Origin: Pseudomonas californiensis
GTDB lineage: Bacteria > Pseudomonadota > Gammaproteobacteria > Pseudomonadales > Pseudomonadaceae
Direction: 5' to 3'
Assembly: GCF_021147775.1 (NCBI RefSeq)
Contig: NZ_JAGTPK010000006.1
Coordinates: forward strand, 62,001 to 126,000
Length of the DNA: 64,000 bases
In this document: piece by piece, positions 1-9,918 of the stretch
How the letters are laid out: each line of letters starts with the position of its first letter
How positions within the stretch are numbered: position 1 is the stretch's first letter
The notes under the pieces: model-generated
The model's database searches: none
What the model was told of the DNA's origin: nothing
What the model saw: the letters and a program-made list of their open reading frames with translations, nothing else
Program-made: the position numbers and the translations under genes

Positions 1-174
1 CATGACAGTTTCCCCACCGTCCGAATACACGCAGACCAGCAAATCAATATCGCCGTTTTCTGACTCGCGCGCGCAGACATGCGCCTTGCAACCATTCTCG
101 AGCGTGCGTTCAAACGTTTCTTCTTTGCCCGAATTCTCAGGTGGCGTGACAGTAGTGTTATCGCTGTTAGACAT
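1..174 (-). CDS. Small hypothetical protein, 5' end only (cut by window start)
   Basis: Reading the minus strand from an ATG at 174 gives 58 codons without a stop up to the window edge. The product starts MSNSDNTTVTPP, is rich in acidic and polar residues, and has two cysteines in a short C-x-A-H-V-C segment. A near-perfect Shine-Dalgarno sequence (AAGGAGG) lies about 5 nt before the ATG, which is the main reason for calling it a gene. The carboxyl end lies outside the window. I do not recognise a family, and no function is assigned. The overlapping plus-strand frame has no comparable start signal. Confidence 0.6.
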   Translation of the reverse strand, partial: MSNSDNTTVTPPENSGKEETFERTLENGCKAHVCARESENGDIDLLVCVYSDGGETVM

Positions 175-434
175 AATGCCTCCTTGACCATCATGAAAGT
201 TACTGATGTGCACACACGTTGACCTTAAAGGATCCGTACACATTTCGATAAATATGTTCGCACCCGACAAAAGGCAGAATAGCGCTTCGCTAGTTAGACC
301 GTTCGTCAGCAGCGTAAATTTTTTATACAACCAAATCCTTCGACTTTCTTCCAACACGTTGATGGCCAGATCAGGAGTCGGCTTTAACTAAACGTGACAG
401 GCGAAGCCGCCCAGTGCTTCACCAGGAGAACCTG

Positions 435-641
435 ATGTCGAGCATCCCACCTTCCCGGAAGCAGGTATGTAATGAGTATGCCGAAACACCCACCGCCTCG
501 CTTGTATATGAGCGCTATATAGAAAAGAGCGGAGCGCAGTCTGGCGCTGAGCGCTTCCCTGAAGGACAGCGGTATAGCCCGAATGGTAATAACCGCGGGC
601 CAACTCAGGTCGTGACACGTAATGCATATGGCCGTTCATGA
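435..641 (+). CDS. Possible small hypothetical protein (68 aa)
   Basis: This is a short open frame beginning MSSIPPSRKQ, with AGGAGA about 5 nt upstream of the ATG. The product is polar, with no membrane segment, signal peptide or recognisable motif. It stands alone between the minus-strand gene at the window start and the cyo operon. An antisense frame of similar length also exists, so coding is not certain. It is reported only because of the ribosome binding site. Confidence 0.25.
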   Translation: MSSIPPSRKQVCNEYAETPTASLVYERYIEKSGAQSGAERFPEGQRYSPNGNNRGPTQVVTRNAYGRS

Positions 642-830
642 CCAAAGGTATCGGCAGGCGTTTGAATTAACCCAATGCCTGCCTCTTTGTTCAAAACGCC
701 AACAATAACGATGGAGCGTTTGCTTGCGTATTGCCACTACTTATTGCGTCAGCACAAGAGTCAGATGGCAAACGTGCGGCGGTAACCGATTCATTGCACC
801 TGTTTTATCCGTACAAGAGGTAGAGCGCCA

Positions 831-1754
831 ATGCGAACTATCAAGCATTGCCTGATGGCATTGTCCGTCGCGTTAATGGTGTCAGGTTGTAACCTGGTGG
901 TGTTCAATCCCAAGGGCCAGATCGCGACGGACGAGCGCAACCTGATCATATTGGCCACGGGCCTGATGCTGCTGGTGGTCATCCCGGTGATCATCATGAC
1001 GTTCGTGTTTGCCTACCGGTATCGGGCCACCAATAAAACGGCACGCTATTCGCCCCGCTGGGCCAGCTCGCACAAGATCGAAGCAGTGGTATGGGGCGTT
1101 CCGCTGTTGATCATCATCATTCTCGGCTGGGTGACCTGGGTGACCACGCACGCCTTGGACCCTTACAAACCCCTCGAATCAGAAATCCCGCCGGTGAACG
1201 TCCAAGTGATCGCCATGGACTGGAAATGGCTGTTTATCTATCCGGACCTGGGCATCGCTTCGGTCAATGAACTGGCCATGCCTGTGCACACGCCGGTCGC
1301 TTTCACCGTCACTTCCGATGCGGCCATGACCTCCTTCTTTATTCCCGCTCTGGGTGGGCAGATCTACGCGATGGCCGGGATGCAGACCAAATTGCATCTT
1401 ATCGCCAACGAAGCCGGCGAATACCGCGGTATTGCTGCGAACTACAACGGTCCGGGTTTTTCGGACATGCACTTCAGCACGCTCGCCACCTCACAGGCCG
1501 ACTTCGACAGCTGGGTCGCCAGGGTGAAGGCCACATCCCGTCCCCTCGACCATCCCGCGTACAGGGCTTTGGCCGAGCCGACGATCGGCCACGAAATCAC
1601 CCATTACTCGGCCGTGGATCCAGCGCTGTTCAAAAATATCGTCGACAAATACGAAGGCATGAACAAGGCCAAACGGACGGTTCAAAACCCCGCACTGGCC
1701 CCGGCATCTGCCGATGAAGCCGCTAACCAGAGCTCGATGTCGCAGGAGCGTTGA
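831..1754 (+). CDS. cyoA: Cytochrome bo-type quinol oxidase subunit II
   Basis: This is subunit II of a haem-copper ubiquinol oxidase, which passes electrons from quinol to oxygen at the cytoplasmic membrane. The 307-residue protein starts with a lipoprotein signal whose lipobox ends V-S-G-C near residue 20. Two membrane helices follow (about 42-65 and 87-105), then a periplasmic cupredoxin domain (about 120-240). The cysteines and histidines that bind CuA in cytochrome c oxidases are absent, and the segment around GPGFSDMHF matches quinol oxidases. It is the first gene of cyoABCD. The start has AAGAGG about 9 nt upstream. The length is close to E. coli CyoA (315). Confidence 0.93.
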   Translation: MRTIKHCLMALSVALMVSGCNLVVFNPKGQIATDERNLIILATGLMLLVVIPVIIMTFVFAYRYRATNKTARYSPRWASSHKIEAVVWGVPLLIIIILGWVTWVTTHALDPYKPLESEIPPVNVQVIAMDWKWLFIYPDLGIASVNELAMPVHTPVAFTVTSDAAMTSFFIPALGGQIYAMAGMQTKLHLIANEAGEYRGIAANYNGPGFSDMHFSTLATSQADFDSWVARVKATSRPLDHPAYRALAEPTIGHEITHYSAVDPALFKNIVDKYEGMNKAKRTVQNPALAPASADEAANQSSMSQER

Positions 1755-1755
1755 A

Positions 1756-3729
1756 ATGTTTGGAAAATTGTCCTGGGATGCGATCCCGCTTCATGAACCC
1801 ATCGTCATGTACACCCTGGCAGTGGTTGGCCTCATCGGCGTGGGCATGGTTGGCTCCATAACCTGGAAGGGCAGCTGGGGCTACCTGTGGCGTGAATGGT
1901 TCACGTCGGTCGATCACAAGAAAATCGGCTGCATGTACATCATCGTGGCATTGGTCATGCTACTGCGCGGATTCTCCGATGCACTCATGATGCGCGGCCA
2001 ACAGGCCATGGCCTCGGACGGCAGTCCAGGCTTTCTGCCGCCGGAGCATTACGATCAGATCTTCACCGCCCATGGCGTGATCATGATTTTCTTCATGGCC
2101 ATGCCGTTTGTGGTAGGCCTGATGAATGTCATCGTGCCGCTGCAGATCGGTGCCCGTGATGTGGCCTTTCCGTTCCTGAATGCGCTGAGTTTCTGGCTGT
2201 TCGTGGTGGGCGCTGCGCTGGTCAACATATCACTGGGCGTTGGTGAGTTCGCGCGCACCGGCTGGGTCGCCTACCCGCCCCTGTCCGAACTGGGGTACAG
2301 CCCCGGGGTCGGAGTCGATTACTACATATGGTCATTACAGATATCCGGGATAGGGACGCTGCTCACCGGGGTCAACTTCTTCGTGACCATTCTGAAAATG
2401 CGCACCAAAGGCATGACACTGTTCAAGATGCCGGTGTTCACCTGGACATCGCTGTGTACGTCAGTGCTGATCCTCGCCGCGTTCCCGATCCTTACCGCCA
2501 CCTTGCTGATGCTTACCCTGGATCGCTATCTGGGCATGCACTTCTTCACCAGTGAAGCGGGCGGCAACCCGATGATGTATGTGAACCTGATCTGGGCCTG
2601 GGGGCATCCAGAGGTTTACATCCTGATCCTTCCCGCGTTCGGTATCTTTTCGGAGATTGCCGCGACGTTCAGCAGCAAACGCCTGTTTGGCTACAAATCG
2701 CTGGTATGGGCCACCATCGCGATTACTGTTCTGTCGTTCATCGTCTGGCTGCACCACTTCTTCACCATGGGCGCAGGGGCCAACGTCAATGCCTTCTTTG
2801 GCATCATGACGATGATCATTGCCGTGCCGACGGGCGTGAAAATCTTCACCTGGCTGTTCACGATGTACGGAGGGCGGGTGCGTTTTGAAACACCGATGTT
2901 ATGGACGCTCGGCTTCATCGTCACGTTCAGTATTGGCGGTATGACCGGCGTACTGTTGGCGGTTCCAGGTGCTGACTTCCTGCTGCACAACAGCCTGTTC
3001 CTGGTCGCCCACTTCCACAACGTAATCATCGGCGGCGCCGTGTTTGGCTATATGGCCGGGCTGACCTACTGGTTCCCCAAGGCGTTCGGTTTCACGCTCA
3101 ACGACAAGCTCGGACGAATCGCCTTCTGGTGCTGGGTCACCGGGTTCTACTTTGCGTTCATGCCGTCCTATGTGCTGGGTTTCATGGGCATGACGCGCCG
3201 CCTCAATCACTTCAACAACCCCGAATGGCGGCCTTGGCTGCTGCTGGAGATGGTCGGTGCGTTGATCATTTTGTGTGGTGTTGCCAGCCAGGCCTTGCAG
3301 GTGTACGTCAGCATCCGCAACCGTCACAAAAACCGCGACATGACAGGCGACCCGTGGGACGGACGCACGCTTGAATGGGCCACCGCCTCCCCGCCTCCGG
3401 TCTACAACTTTGCCGAGCAACCCGATGTCGACGACCTGGACGCCTATTGGGGCATGAAGGAACGCGGTGTGAGCACGCTCAGCCACACCGACTACAGGGC
3501 GATCCACATGCCACGCAATACACCCGCGGGCCTGGTCATCAGCCTGTTCGCGCTGATCTGCAGCTTTGCGCTGGTGTGGCATATCTGGTGGATGGCCGCA
3601 TTTGGATTCGTGGCGTCTGTGGTCACTCTGGTGATACGCAGCAATAACGACGATATCGACTACTTCATCCCCGCGCACGAAGTAGCGGAAATCGAACGGT
3701 TGCGTCTCAAACAGCTTGAGGAGGCCTGA
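1756..3729 (+). CDS. cyoB: Cytochrome bo-type quinol oxidase subunit I
   Basis: This is the catalytic subunit, holding low-spin haem and the haem-CuB oxygen-reduction site. The 657-residue product is multi-spanning (about 14-15 helices) and shows the expected ligands: the haem histidine in [13 protein letters not shown], the CuB histidine and cross-linked tyrosine in [10 protein letters not shown], the HH pair in WLHHFF, and the two haem histidines in [11 protein letters not shown]. Length agrees with E. coli CyoB (663). An in-frame start exists upstream inside cyoA, but the ATG at 1756 sits 1 nt after the cyoA stop with AGGAG before it and begins [11 protein letters not shown], as expected for the family. 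Confidence 0.95.
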   Translation: MFGKLSWDAIPLHEPIVMYTLAVVGLIGVGMVGSITWKGSWGYLWREWFTSVDHKKIGCMYIIVALVMLLRGFSDALMMRGQQAMASDGSPGFLPPEHYDQIFTAHGVIMIFFMAMPFVVGLMNVIVPLQIGARDVAFPFLNALSFWLFVVGAALVNISLGVGEFARTGWVAYPPLSELGYSPGVGVDYYIWSLQISGIGTLLTGVNFFVTILKMRTKGMTLFKMPVFTWTSLCTSVLILAAFPILTATLLMLTLDRYLGMHFFTSEAGGNPMMYVNLIWAWGHPEVYILILPAFGIFSEIAATFSSKRLFGYKSLVWATIAITVLSFIVWLHHFFTMGAGANVNAFFGIMTMIIAVPTGVKIFTWLFTMYGGRVRFETPMLWTLGFIVTFSIGGMTGVLLAVPGADFLLHNSLFLVAHFHNVIIGGAVFGYMAGLTYWFPKAFGFTLNDKLGRIAFWCWVTGFYFAFMPSYVLGFMGMTRRLNHFNNPEWRPWLLLEMVGALIILCGVASQALQVYVSIRNRHKNRDMTGDPWDGRTLEWATASPPPVYNFAEQPDVDDLDAYWGMKERGVSTLSHTDYRAIHMPRNTPAGLVISLFALICSFALVWHIWWMAAFGFVASVVTLVIRSNNDDIDYFIPAHEVAEIERLRLKQLEEA

Positions 3730-3731
3730 AC

Positions 3732-4346
3732 ATGGCAAATACTGTGATGGACAAGGATATCGCCCACTCCCATGAGCAGGGCCATGAAGACGCCGGTTCG
3801 ATGACGGTCTTCGGGTTCTGGATCTACCTGATGACCGATTGCATCCTGTTCGCGACGCTGTTTGCAGGCTATGCAGTGCTGCGCGACAGCGTGGCGGGCG
3901 GCCCGTCGACGGTGGACATCTTCGAGCTGCCCTACGTACTGACCGAAACCATGCTGCTGTTGTTGAGCAGCATCACCTACGGCTACGCCATGCTCGCCAT
4001 GAACCGGGACGACCAGGCCAGGGTCATGCGCTGGCTGGGCGCAACCTTTGTGCTCGGACTGGGCTTCATTGGCATGGAAATCAATGAATTTCATCACTTG
4101 ATTCAGGAGGGTTATGGGCCGGGGCGCAGCGCATTCCTGACTGCATTCTTTACCCTGGTCGGCACGCACGGTGCCCACGTTCTGACCGGCCTGATCTGGA
4201 TGGCCGTGCTGATGCTGCAGATCAAGGCGCGCGGCCTGACTGCAGTTAACGCGACCCGGCTGAGCTGCCTGAGCCTGTTCTGGCACTTCCTGGATGTTGT
4301 CTGGATTTGCGTTTTCACCGTCGTCTACATTCTGGGAGTCGTCTGA
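3732..4346 (+). CDS. cyoC: Cytochrome bo-type quinol oxidase subunit III
   Basis: This is subunit III of the quinol oxidase, a structural membrane subunit. The 204-residue protein has five hydrophobic helices and the subunit III features [17 protein letters not shown] and [22 protein letters not shown] ribosome site overlaps the end of cyoB, and the gene starts 2 nt after that stop, so translation is probably coupled. Length matches E. coli CyoC (204). Confidence 0.93.
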   Translation: MANTVMDKDIAHSHEQGHEDAGSMTVFGFWIYLMTDCILFATLFAGYAVLRDSVAGGPSTVDIFELPYVLTETMLLLLSSITYGYAMLAMNRDDQARVMRWLGATFVLGLGFIGMEINEFHHLIQEGYGPGRSAFLTAFFTLVGTHGAHVLTGLIWMAVLMLQIKARGLTAVNATRLSCLSLFWHFLDVVWICVFTVVYILGVV

Positions 4347-4347
4347 C

Positions 4348-4686
4348 ATGTACACACAAAGCCCTGTCCGCAGCTCTGCGGGTTCCAGCCATGGCAGCAG
4401 CCGCAGCTACAACATCGGTTTCATTCTGTCGGTCGTACTGACCTTGATTCCGTTTGGTCTGGCGATCTTTCCTGTCCTGTCGCGAAGTACAACGCTTTGG
4501 CTGGTGGTCATCAGTGCCGCGATACAGGTGGTGGTGCATCTGAAGTTTTTCCTGCATCTGGACACCGCTGTCGAGCAGCGCTGGAATCTGGTCGCCCTGC
4601 TCTTCTCGGCCGTCATTATCCTGCTGCTGGTCGGGCTGTCGTTATGGATCATGAGCAGCATCCACCACAACATGCTTGCGCATTGA
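4348..4686 (+). CDS. cyoD: Cytochrome bo-type quinol oxidase subunit IV
   Basis: This is the small subunit IV of the oxidase, thought to help assembly of the CuB site. The 112-residue product has three hydrophobic helices (about 26-46, 50-69 and 85-105) and the family segment VVVHLKFFLHLD. An upstream in-frame ATG lies inside cyoC; the ATG at 4348, 1 nt after the cyoC stop, gives the family length (E. coli 109). No cyoE (haem O synthase) follows. The operon ends here, so haem O must come from another locus. Confidence 0.92.
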   Translation: MYTQSPVRSSAGSSHGSSRSYNIGFILSVVLTLIPFGLAIFPVLSRSTTLWLVVISAAIQVVVHLKFFLHLDTAVEQRWNLVALLFSAVIILLLVGLSLWIMSSIHHNMLAH

Positions 4687-4810
4687 GGTCTCGCACTGAT
4701 CCCTGTGACCGACCATGAGCTTTACCCCTGAAACAGGCGTGTCGGCTGCCGTTGAACATGCGGATAACCGTCAAGCCTGTTTTACTGCCGTCGTTGAAGG
4801 AGAGTAGAAA

Positions 4811-5092
4811 ATGAACGAAAAGACCATCAGAGAAACCGCATACCGGATCTGGGAGGAGCAAGGTAAGCCTCATGGCCAGGACTTCGAACATTGGCTTGCG
4901 GCAGAACGGGAAACGGACAGCCAGGACGGGGACGGCCTGACGGGCTCGGTCTCCAGCGGCGTCGCACCACCCACGCCGCGGGCCACTGCTGCCGCAGAGG
5001 CCCGCGCAGAATCCAGTCCCGAATCCAGTGCCGGCAAGCCCCGGCAAAAGGGCTCATCGAGCAAACCCAAAGCCAAGGCCCGAACCGCCTGA
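4811..5092 (+). CDS. DUF2934-family small protein
   Basis: This is a 93-residue protein. Its first 40 residues carry the DUF2934 pattern: IRETAYRIWEEQGKPHGQ followed by DFEHWLAAE. The rest is an alanine-, serine- and lysine-rich tail, probably disordered and basic at the end. A strong GGAGAG ribosome site precedes the ATG. The role of DUF2934 proteins is unknown. The gene lies between the oxidase operon and two ferritin-like genes and is followed by a clear intrinsic terminator, so it is likely a separate short unit. Confidence 0.8.
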   Translation: MNEKTIRETAYRIWEEQGKPHGQDFEHWLAAERETDSQDGDGLTGSVSSGVAPPTPRATAAAEARAESSPESSAGKPRQKGSSSKPKAKARTA

Positions 5093-5117
5093 TACGGCTG
5101 AATACCGCAGTTCCCGA

Positions 5118-5150
5118 CCGCTGTTGCTGTTATGGCAACAGCGGTTTTTT
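5118..5150 (+). terminator. Intrinsic terminator after the DUF2934 gene
   Basis: A perfect 10-bp stem (CCGCTGTTGC with GCAACAGCGG) with a 7-nt loop is followed directly by six T residues. It lies 25 nt after the stop codon and separates this gene from the ferritin-like pair. Confidence 0.9.
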
Positions 5151-5288
5151 GTGCTTGGGCAACCATTCGTCAGTGGCGCCGTCTGGCAAGCGGCCGCTGG
5201 TCAGACTTGCGAAATCCTGCCGTTCAAAACCCGGTCGTTAATGTGAAAGCACGGGTTTATCACAACCCTGACGACTGGAGGAATACGC

Positions 5289-6455
5289 ATGACATCACTG
5301 TCCAATCTGCTCGATAACAAAGGCACCCCGCTCGACAAGCAGCTGTTCACCTGGAAGGACATGGCAAGCAAACCCATCTCCAAACTGGATGACGATGCGT
5401 TCACCCGCGTGCGGGTCATTCTCATGAACGGCGTGGAGTCGGATGCGCTGCGGCTTAAGCATTTCGGCGCGCGGTTCCACAGGGAACTCCGAGGACCGCT
5501 GGCACAGGTACGGCGTGCCGAACAGCACCAGATGACCACGATCAATTGGTTGTTGTCAGCGGATCATTCGCCACTTGAAACGACCATCGCCTACGAACAG
5601 ACTGCCATTGAGGTCACGGCAGCCGTTGCCCAGACCGAGCCGGACCCTTATCAGGCACAGACCTACCGTTTTGGCCTGCTGGAAGATTTCGACCATCTGT
5701 ACCGCTATTCGGCGATGCTCGACCGCCTTGAGGGCAAAGACGCCAACAACATTCTGCAAGGCTACACCGACATCATCCCGGGGCGACCGACCAGCGAACA
5801 TCACCGTGCGCCACAAGACGATCTGCGCGACAACTACCTCAAGGATCAAGCCGGGCTGATCACCAAGATCCATGCAGCGATGATCACCGCGGCCGAGTAC
5901 CAGACCCACGATTACTACATGAACATCGGCCCCACCTTCGCCGACCCGGTCGCCCGAGCGCTGTACGCCGAAATCGCTTCGGTGGAAGAGCAGCACGTCA
6001 CCCAGTACGGATCGCTGCAGGACCCCAGCGAAACCTTCATCGAGAAATGGCTGATACACGAAGCCATGGAAGTTTATGCCTACGCCAGCTGCGCAGAGCA
6101 GGAAGACAACCCGCGCCTCAAAGCCCTGTGGGAACGCTTTGTCGATTATGAGCTGGGGCACCTGAACCTGGCGTGTGAGCTGTTCAAAAAGCATGAGCGA
6201 CGCGATCCGGCAGAAATCATCGGCGGACAACTGCCCACCATGATGGCCTTCAAGAGCCAACGGGATTTTGTGCGTCAGACACTGGCCAAGGAAGTGGACC
6301 TGCGGGCCCATGGCGTGCAGTACGTCGACAAGCAGGACGAGAGCCGCGCCTCGCTGGACTGTCGCGCGCAGTTGAACACAGAGGGTGTCCCGGCGATGGT
6401 CGTTTCCGCAGGCTACACCTGGCAACCCGGAACCGAACTCAACCACAAGGCATGA
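5289..6455 (+). CDS. Ferritin-like superfamily protein (388 aa)
   Basis: This soluble, mainly helical protein has repeated acidic/histidine motifs of the ferritin-like diiron superfamily: YEQTAIE (about 98), LLEDFDHLYRY (about 132), a histidine-rich stretch, SVEEQHVTQY (about 235) and LIHEAMEVY. These fit a four-helix bundle that binds two metal ions. The ribosome site is CTGGAGG upstream of the ATG at 5289. It is followed 18 nt later by a second ferritin-like gene, probably in one operon. Iron storage, peroxide protection or an oxidase role are all possible; the sequence alone does not decide. There is no signal peptide. Confidence 0.7.
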   Translation: MTSLSNLLDNKGTPLDKQLFTWKDMASKPISKLDDDAFTRVRVILMNGVESDALRLKHFGARFHRELRGPLAQVRRAEQHQMTTINWLLSADHSPLETTIAYEQTAIEVTAAVAQTEPDPYQAQTYRFGLLEDFDHLYRYSAMLDRLEGKDANNILQGYTDIIPGRPTSEHHRAPQDDLRDNYLKDQAGLITKIHAAMITAAEYQTHDYYMNIGPTFADPVARALYAEIASVEEQHVTQYGSLQDPSETFIEKWLIHEAMEVYAYASCAEQEDNPRLKALWERFVDYELGHLNLACELFKKHERRDPAEIIGGQLPTMMAFKSQRDFVRQTLAKEVDLRAHGVQYVDKQDESRASLDCRAQLNTEGVPAMVVSAGYTWQPGTELNHKA

Positions 6456-6473
6456 CACTCAAGGAGACCCGTG

Positions 6474-7199
6474 ATGACCAGTCCTGAACTGAAACTTGGC
6501 TTGAACCGAACCGCTACGCAACTTTCACCCGAAGACACAGAACGGCAGATCCGGGCCGTCGCGCTACATCCAGCAGACGTACCCGGCGGCGTTGAACAAC
6601 TGACCGAGGCCCGGCAACGCGCCGTCGTTGAAGCTGACACGGTAGGTTCTGTCCCGATCCCCGGCTCGCTCAAGGGGATGGTGAAAAGCTCGCTCGATAA
6701 ACTGCGTGGCAAAAACCCTGAAGTGCTCACTGACAAACTGGGCGAGCGGTTGGCCTTCGAGCGCACCGGCGTACGTCTGTACGAGGCGATGATCGCCAAA
6801 GCCGTTGCTGCCCCCGAGGCTGATAACGAGCTGATCGCGACCCTGCGCCGGATTCAGAATGAAGAGCACCAGCACATGGCGTTGTTGCGCCATGCGATTG
6901 AAACGCTGGGCGCCGACCCGACCGCAATGACGCCGTGCGCCGACGTGGTTGGCGTAAAATCGCTGGGCGTGATGCAGGTACTGACCGACCCGCGGACCAC
7001 CACATCCCAATGCCTGAATGCCGTTTTGACGCTGGAACTGGAAGACAATGACGCATGGGGACTTTTGATTGAACTGACGCGCAAGGCGGGACATCCAATT
7101 CTTGCCAATGGTTTTGAACACGCATTGCGCGAGGAAGAAGAGCATCTGAGCACCCTACGCAAGGTGCTGAAGGCCAATCTCCTGGCGCAAGTTGATTAG
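6474..7199 (+). CDS. Ferritin-like domain protein (241 aa)
   Basis: This is the second ferritin-like gene, 18 nt after the first. The C-terminal two thirds hold the helical bundle, with an iron-ligand-like pattern: LAFERTGVRLYEAM (about 90), RIQNEEHQHMALLRHAIE (about 123), TLELEDNDAW and LREEEEHLSTL (about 220). Each E-x-x-H pair fits a diiron site. The N-terminal 80 residues are polar. A GTG three bases upstream also opens the frame, but AAGGAG is 7 nt from the ATG at 6474, so that start is preferred. Function is probably stress- or metal-related, by inference. Confidence 0.7.
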   Translation: MTSPELKLGLNRTATQLSPEDTERQIRAVALHPADVPGGVEQLTEARQRAVVEADTVGSVPIPGSLKGMVKSSLDKLRGKNPEVLTDKLGERLAFERTGVRLYEAMIAKAVAAPEADNELIATLRRIQNEEHQHMALLRHAIETLGADPTAMTPCADVVGVKSLGVMQVLTDPRTTTSQCLNAVLTLELEDNDAWGLLIELTRKAGHPILANGFEHALREEEEHLSTLRKVLKANLLAQVD

Positions 7200-7884
7200 C
7201 AAGGTTGCAGTGGCGTGGTCAGAGATCGCGCCGCTGCTCATGACAAGAGCAACAGCACCATGAACATACCTGCCCGTTTCGAATTTCACTACGTACAGAA
7301 TGGCGTGAAAAAAAGCGTAACGCTTTTCACACAAAGCCTGTTCAAACGATCAAATGCAGGCCTGGCGCAGCAGACGGCCTTGCCGTTGCCCCACGCCAAA
7401 AAAGGCTGCGCAGTGCAGTAGTCATGCAGCGGTGAGGCGTGGGGGCATCAGGACCCGCCTAATAACAAGGTATGGCTTGAGCGTAACCCTGCTGTTGGTT
7501 GCTCGGCCACACGCATCCGTCCGCTGCGAGCAAAATCTCTTTAGGTGGCTGCCAAGGCATGCGGCGAATTCTGAACCACGCCCCGAAACCGGGCTGTTTC
7601 GATGGGCCACGTATATTGGGGATACTGCCGCCCTCTTTTTGAACGTGCAGCTTCGATGAATTACCGTTGAGCCCATTTCTCTGCAAATTGAACGAACTTG
7701 TATTTGTTCATGCGGTTCTACAATCAATACGTCAGCCTTTCAGGAAGGCTATCGGACGTATGCGGGACGACGCATGCAGTAACGACGACCCCGGACGTGC
7801 GACTCGTTCAGGTAGCGTAACGGCCAAGTATTAACCCTCGCACCGTCACGGAGGACGGTGCGGGCAAAGCGCCTCGGAGTCACC
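7200..7884. other. 685-bp stretch without a convincing gene
   Basis: Only short frames without ribosome sites occur here. Two inverted repeats are visible: AGCCTT/AAGGCT at 7734-7750 and a 9-bp perfect stem CGCACCGTC/GACGGTGCG at 7839-7862. The second ends 22 nt before the next start codon. Neither has a T-run, so neither looks like a terminator. The stretch may hold the promoter and leader of the downstream gene. Confidence 0.5.
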
Positions 7885-8244
7885 ATGAGCAGTCAATGTC
7901 GAATCGTACCGGTTGCCCTCCTGGAGCGACTCATGAGCCACAACAAGCCCGAGGGCGCTGACCACTCGGCAGCCTTGCAGGAGCTTGAGGAGCTGATCGC
8001 CGGCCCCGCCTCACTGCCTCTGGACGAAGACCTGCGCTACATCCTTGGCAGAGCGAACTTCAGTTGCATGTCCACCGCCCAGGGGCTCCGCTCCCTTGGC
8101 TATGACATTCCCGAAAAGTCCGAGGACGAACAGGCCGTGACCATCCACTGGATGCTGTCTCATTACCTGCGCGACCCGGAGCAATGGCGCGAGAATGCCT
8201 CGGAAGAATTTCATGCCGCGCCTGAAACGCTGAAACGCTCCTGA
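7885..8244 (+). CDS. Hypothetical protein (119 aa)
   Basis: This soluble protein starts MSSQCRIVPVALLERL. It is rich in Leu, Glu and Asp and has the segment SCMSTAQGLRSLGYDIP followed by an amphipathic, Trp-containing C-terminal helix. I do not recognise a family. The ATG at 7885 has CGGAG before it. A GTG-type frame opens 27 bases upstream, and another ATG at 7933 also has a GGAG, so the true start is uncertain. It is convergent with the gamma-glutamyltransferase gene and has no obvious partner. Confidence 0.55.
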   Translation: MSSQCRIVPVALLERLMSHNKPEGADHSAALQELEELIAGPASLPLDEDLRYILGRANFSCMSTAQGLRSLGYDIPEKSEDEQAVTIHWMLSHYLRDPEQWRENASEEFHAAPETLKRS

Positions 8245-8280
8245 TTACTGCCACGGCACATCGAACAACCGCAGCAAGCG

Positions 8281-9891
8281 CTACCAGACGGCGATGTGCG
8301 AGTCGGACCGGGGCTCTGTTCCGCCACACAGCACACCGCTGAGCGGATCGCGCAGGATAATCTGGCCACGACCGTACTCGATGGAATCACAGGCGATCTG
8401 AACCTGATGTCCACGCCTGAGCAGTGCCATGGCCAGATCTTTCGACGCGCCTTGCTCGATGCCGACCTTCATGTCACCCAGCCACTGCCAGCGTGGCGCA
8501 TCCAGTGCGGCCTGAGGGTTGAGACCGAAGTCCACCAGGTTCATTACCATCTGCACATGACCTTGGGGCTGCATGTAGCCACCCATTACGCCAAACGGCC
8601 CCAAGGGCACGCCGTCCTTGCTGATGAAGCCGGGGATGATGGTGTGAAAGGTTTTCTTGCCCGGTGCCAGGCAGTTGGCATGGGCTGGATCCAGACTGAA
8701 TTCCTGACCACGGTTCTGCAGGGCAATACCGCTGTCCGGCAGCACGACGCCGGAACCGAAACCGTGATAGTTGCTCTGGATGAACGACACCATATTGCCC
8801 TCGGCATCAGCGGTGGCCAGGTACACCGTCCCGCTCGCATGCGGATCACCAGGGGTCGGCGGCAATGCCTGGTCGGTAATCTGTTCACGGCGGTGCTTGC
8901 TGTAGCGGTCGCTGAGCAGGTCTTCGACCGCAATGCGCATGTGCAAGGGGTCGGTGATGTAATGCAGCCCGTCACTGTAGGCCAGCTTCAGCGCCTCGAG
9001 CTGGCGATGCCAGGTCTGTTCGCTGTCGCGATGGTCGAACTCGAAGCCCTCAAGTATTTTCAACGTCATGAGTGCGACCAGCCCTTGTCCGCTGGGCGGA
9101 ATCTCCCAAACGTCATACCCTCGGTAATTCGCGCTGATCGGCGCGACCCATTGCGCGCGGTAATCCTGCAGATCACTGGCCCGCAGATGGCCGCCCGTTG
9201 CGCGCGAATGTGCATCGATACGCTGTGCCAGTTTGCCGCGATAAAGGCTTTCACAGCCACTCTCGGCCAGCTCTTCCAGCGTCCGGGCCTGGGAAGGGTT
9301 GCAGAACAACTCACCCGCTTGCGGTGGCCGGCCATCAATCAGGAACGTGTCAAACCAGGTCTCAAGCACCACGTCGCGGTGCGAGCTGAATTCGTTGTAG
9401 GCTGACTGCCATTGTCGAGCGACCACCGGCGACACGGGAAAGCCTTCACGGGCAAGGCTGATGGCCGGTTGCAGCAGCGTGGCAAATGGCAATTTACCGA
9501 ACCGCTTCGACAACTCGGCCCACGCTGACGGGCAACCGGGCACGGTCACCGGGGTCCATCCATACAGGGGCATGGCGTCATGACCCGCCGCCTTGACCGC
9601 TTCAATACTCAACGATGCAGGCGCGTGACCATTGCCGTTCAAACCGTGCAACTGGCCTTGGGTCCAGACCAGCGCGAACGCATCGCCACCCAGGCCGCAC
9701 CCGGTTGGTTCCACAACCGTCAGCGCGGCTGCGGTAGCGATAGCAGCGTCAATCGCATTGCCACCCTGACGCATGATTTCGATACCGGCCTCAGCGGCCA
9801 GCGGCTGCGAGGCAGCGACCATGCCCCGGCGCGCAAATACGCTCTGGCGCTGGGACGCGTACGGGTACTGATGGGTGGAAAATTTCAACAT
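8281..9891 (-). CDS. Gamma-glutamyltransferase family protein (536 aa)
   Basis: This is an N-terminal nucleophile hydrolase that cleaves or transfers gamma-glutamyl groups, for example from glutathione or gamma-glutamyl amines. Family features are GMVAASQPLAAEAGIEIM with GGNAIDAAIA near the start, the conserved PPSGQG segment, and the self-cleavage site with nucleophile Thr355 in ASGTVYLAT. Cleavage there gives about 354- and 182-residue subunits. No signal peptide is visible, so it appears cytoplasmic, unlike the periplasmic Ggt of enterobacteria. It is the last gene of a minus-strand unit with an amino-acid ABC transporter (27 nt gap), which suggests that an imported gamma-glutamyl compound is cleaved inside the cell. 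Confidence 0.85.
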   Translation of the reverse strand: MLKFSTHQYPYASQRQSVFARRGMVAASQPLAAEAGIEIMRQGGNAIDAAIATAAALTVVEPTGCGLGGDAFALVWTQGQLHGLNGNGHAPASLSIEAVKAAGHDAMPLYGWTPVTVPGCPSAWAELSKRFGKLPFATLLQPAISLAREGFPVSPVVARQWQSAYNEFSSHRDVVLETWFDTFLIDGRPPQAGELFCNPSQARTLEELAESGCESLYRGKLAQRIDAHSRATGGHLRASDLQDYRAQWVAPISANYRGYDVWEIPPSGQGLVALMTLKILEGFEFDHRDSEQTWHRQLEALKLAYSDGLHYITDPLHMRIAVEDLLSDRYSKHRREQITDQALPPTPGDPHASGTVYLATADAEGNMVSFIQSNYHGFGSGVVLPDSGIALQNRGQEFSLDPAHANCLAPGKKTFHTIIPGFISKDGVPLGPFGVMGGYMQPQGHVQMVMNLVDFGLNPQAALDAPRWQWLGDMKVGIEQGASKDLAMALLRRGHQVQIACDSIEYGRGQIILRDPLSGVLCGGTEPRSDSHIAVW

Positions 9892-9918
9892 GGCAAAGTC
9901 TCTTGCAAAATGATCGGG

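Noticed and set aside
7215..7421. Small plus-strand frame with MNIPARFEFHYVQNG
   Set aside because: No ribosome binding site, no recognisable motif and no support from context.
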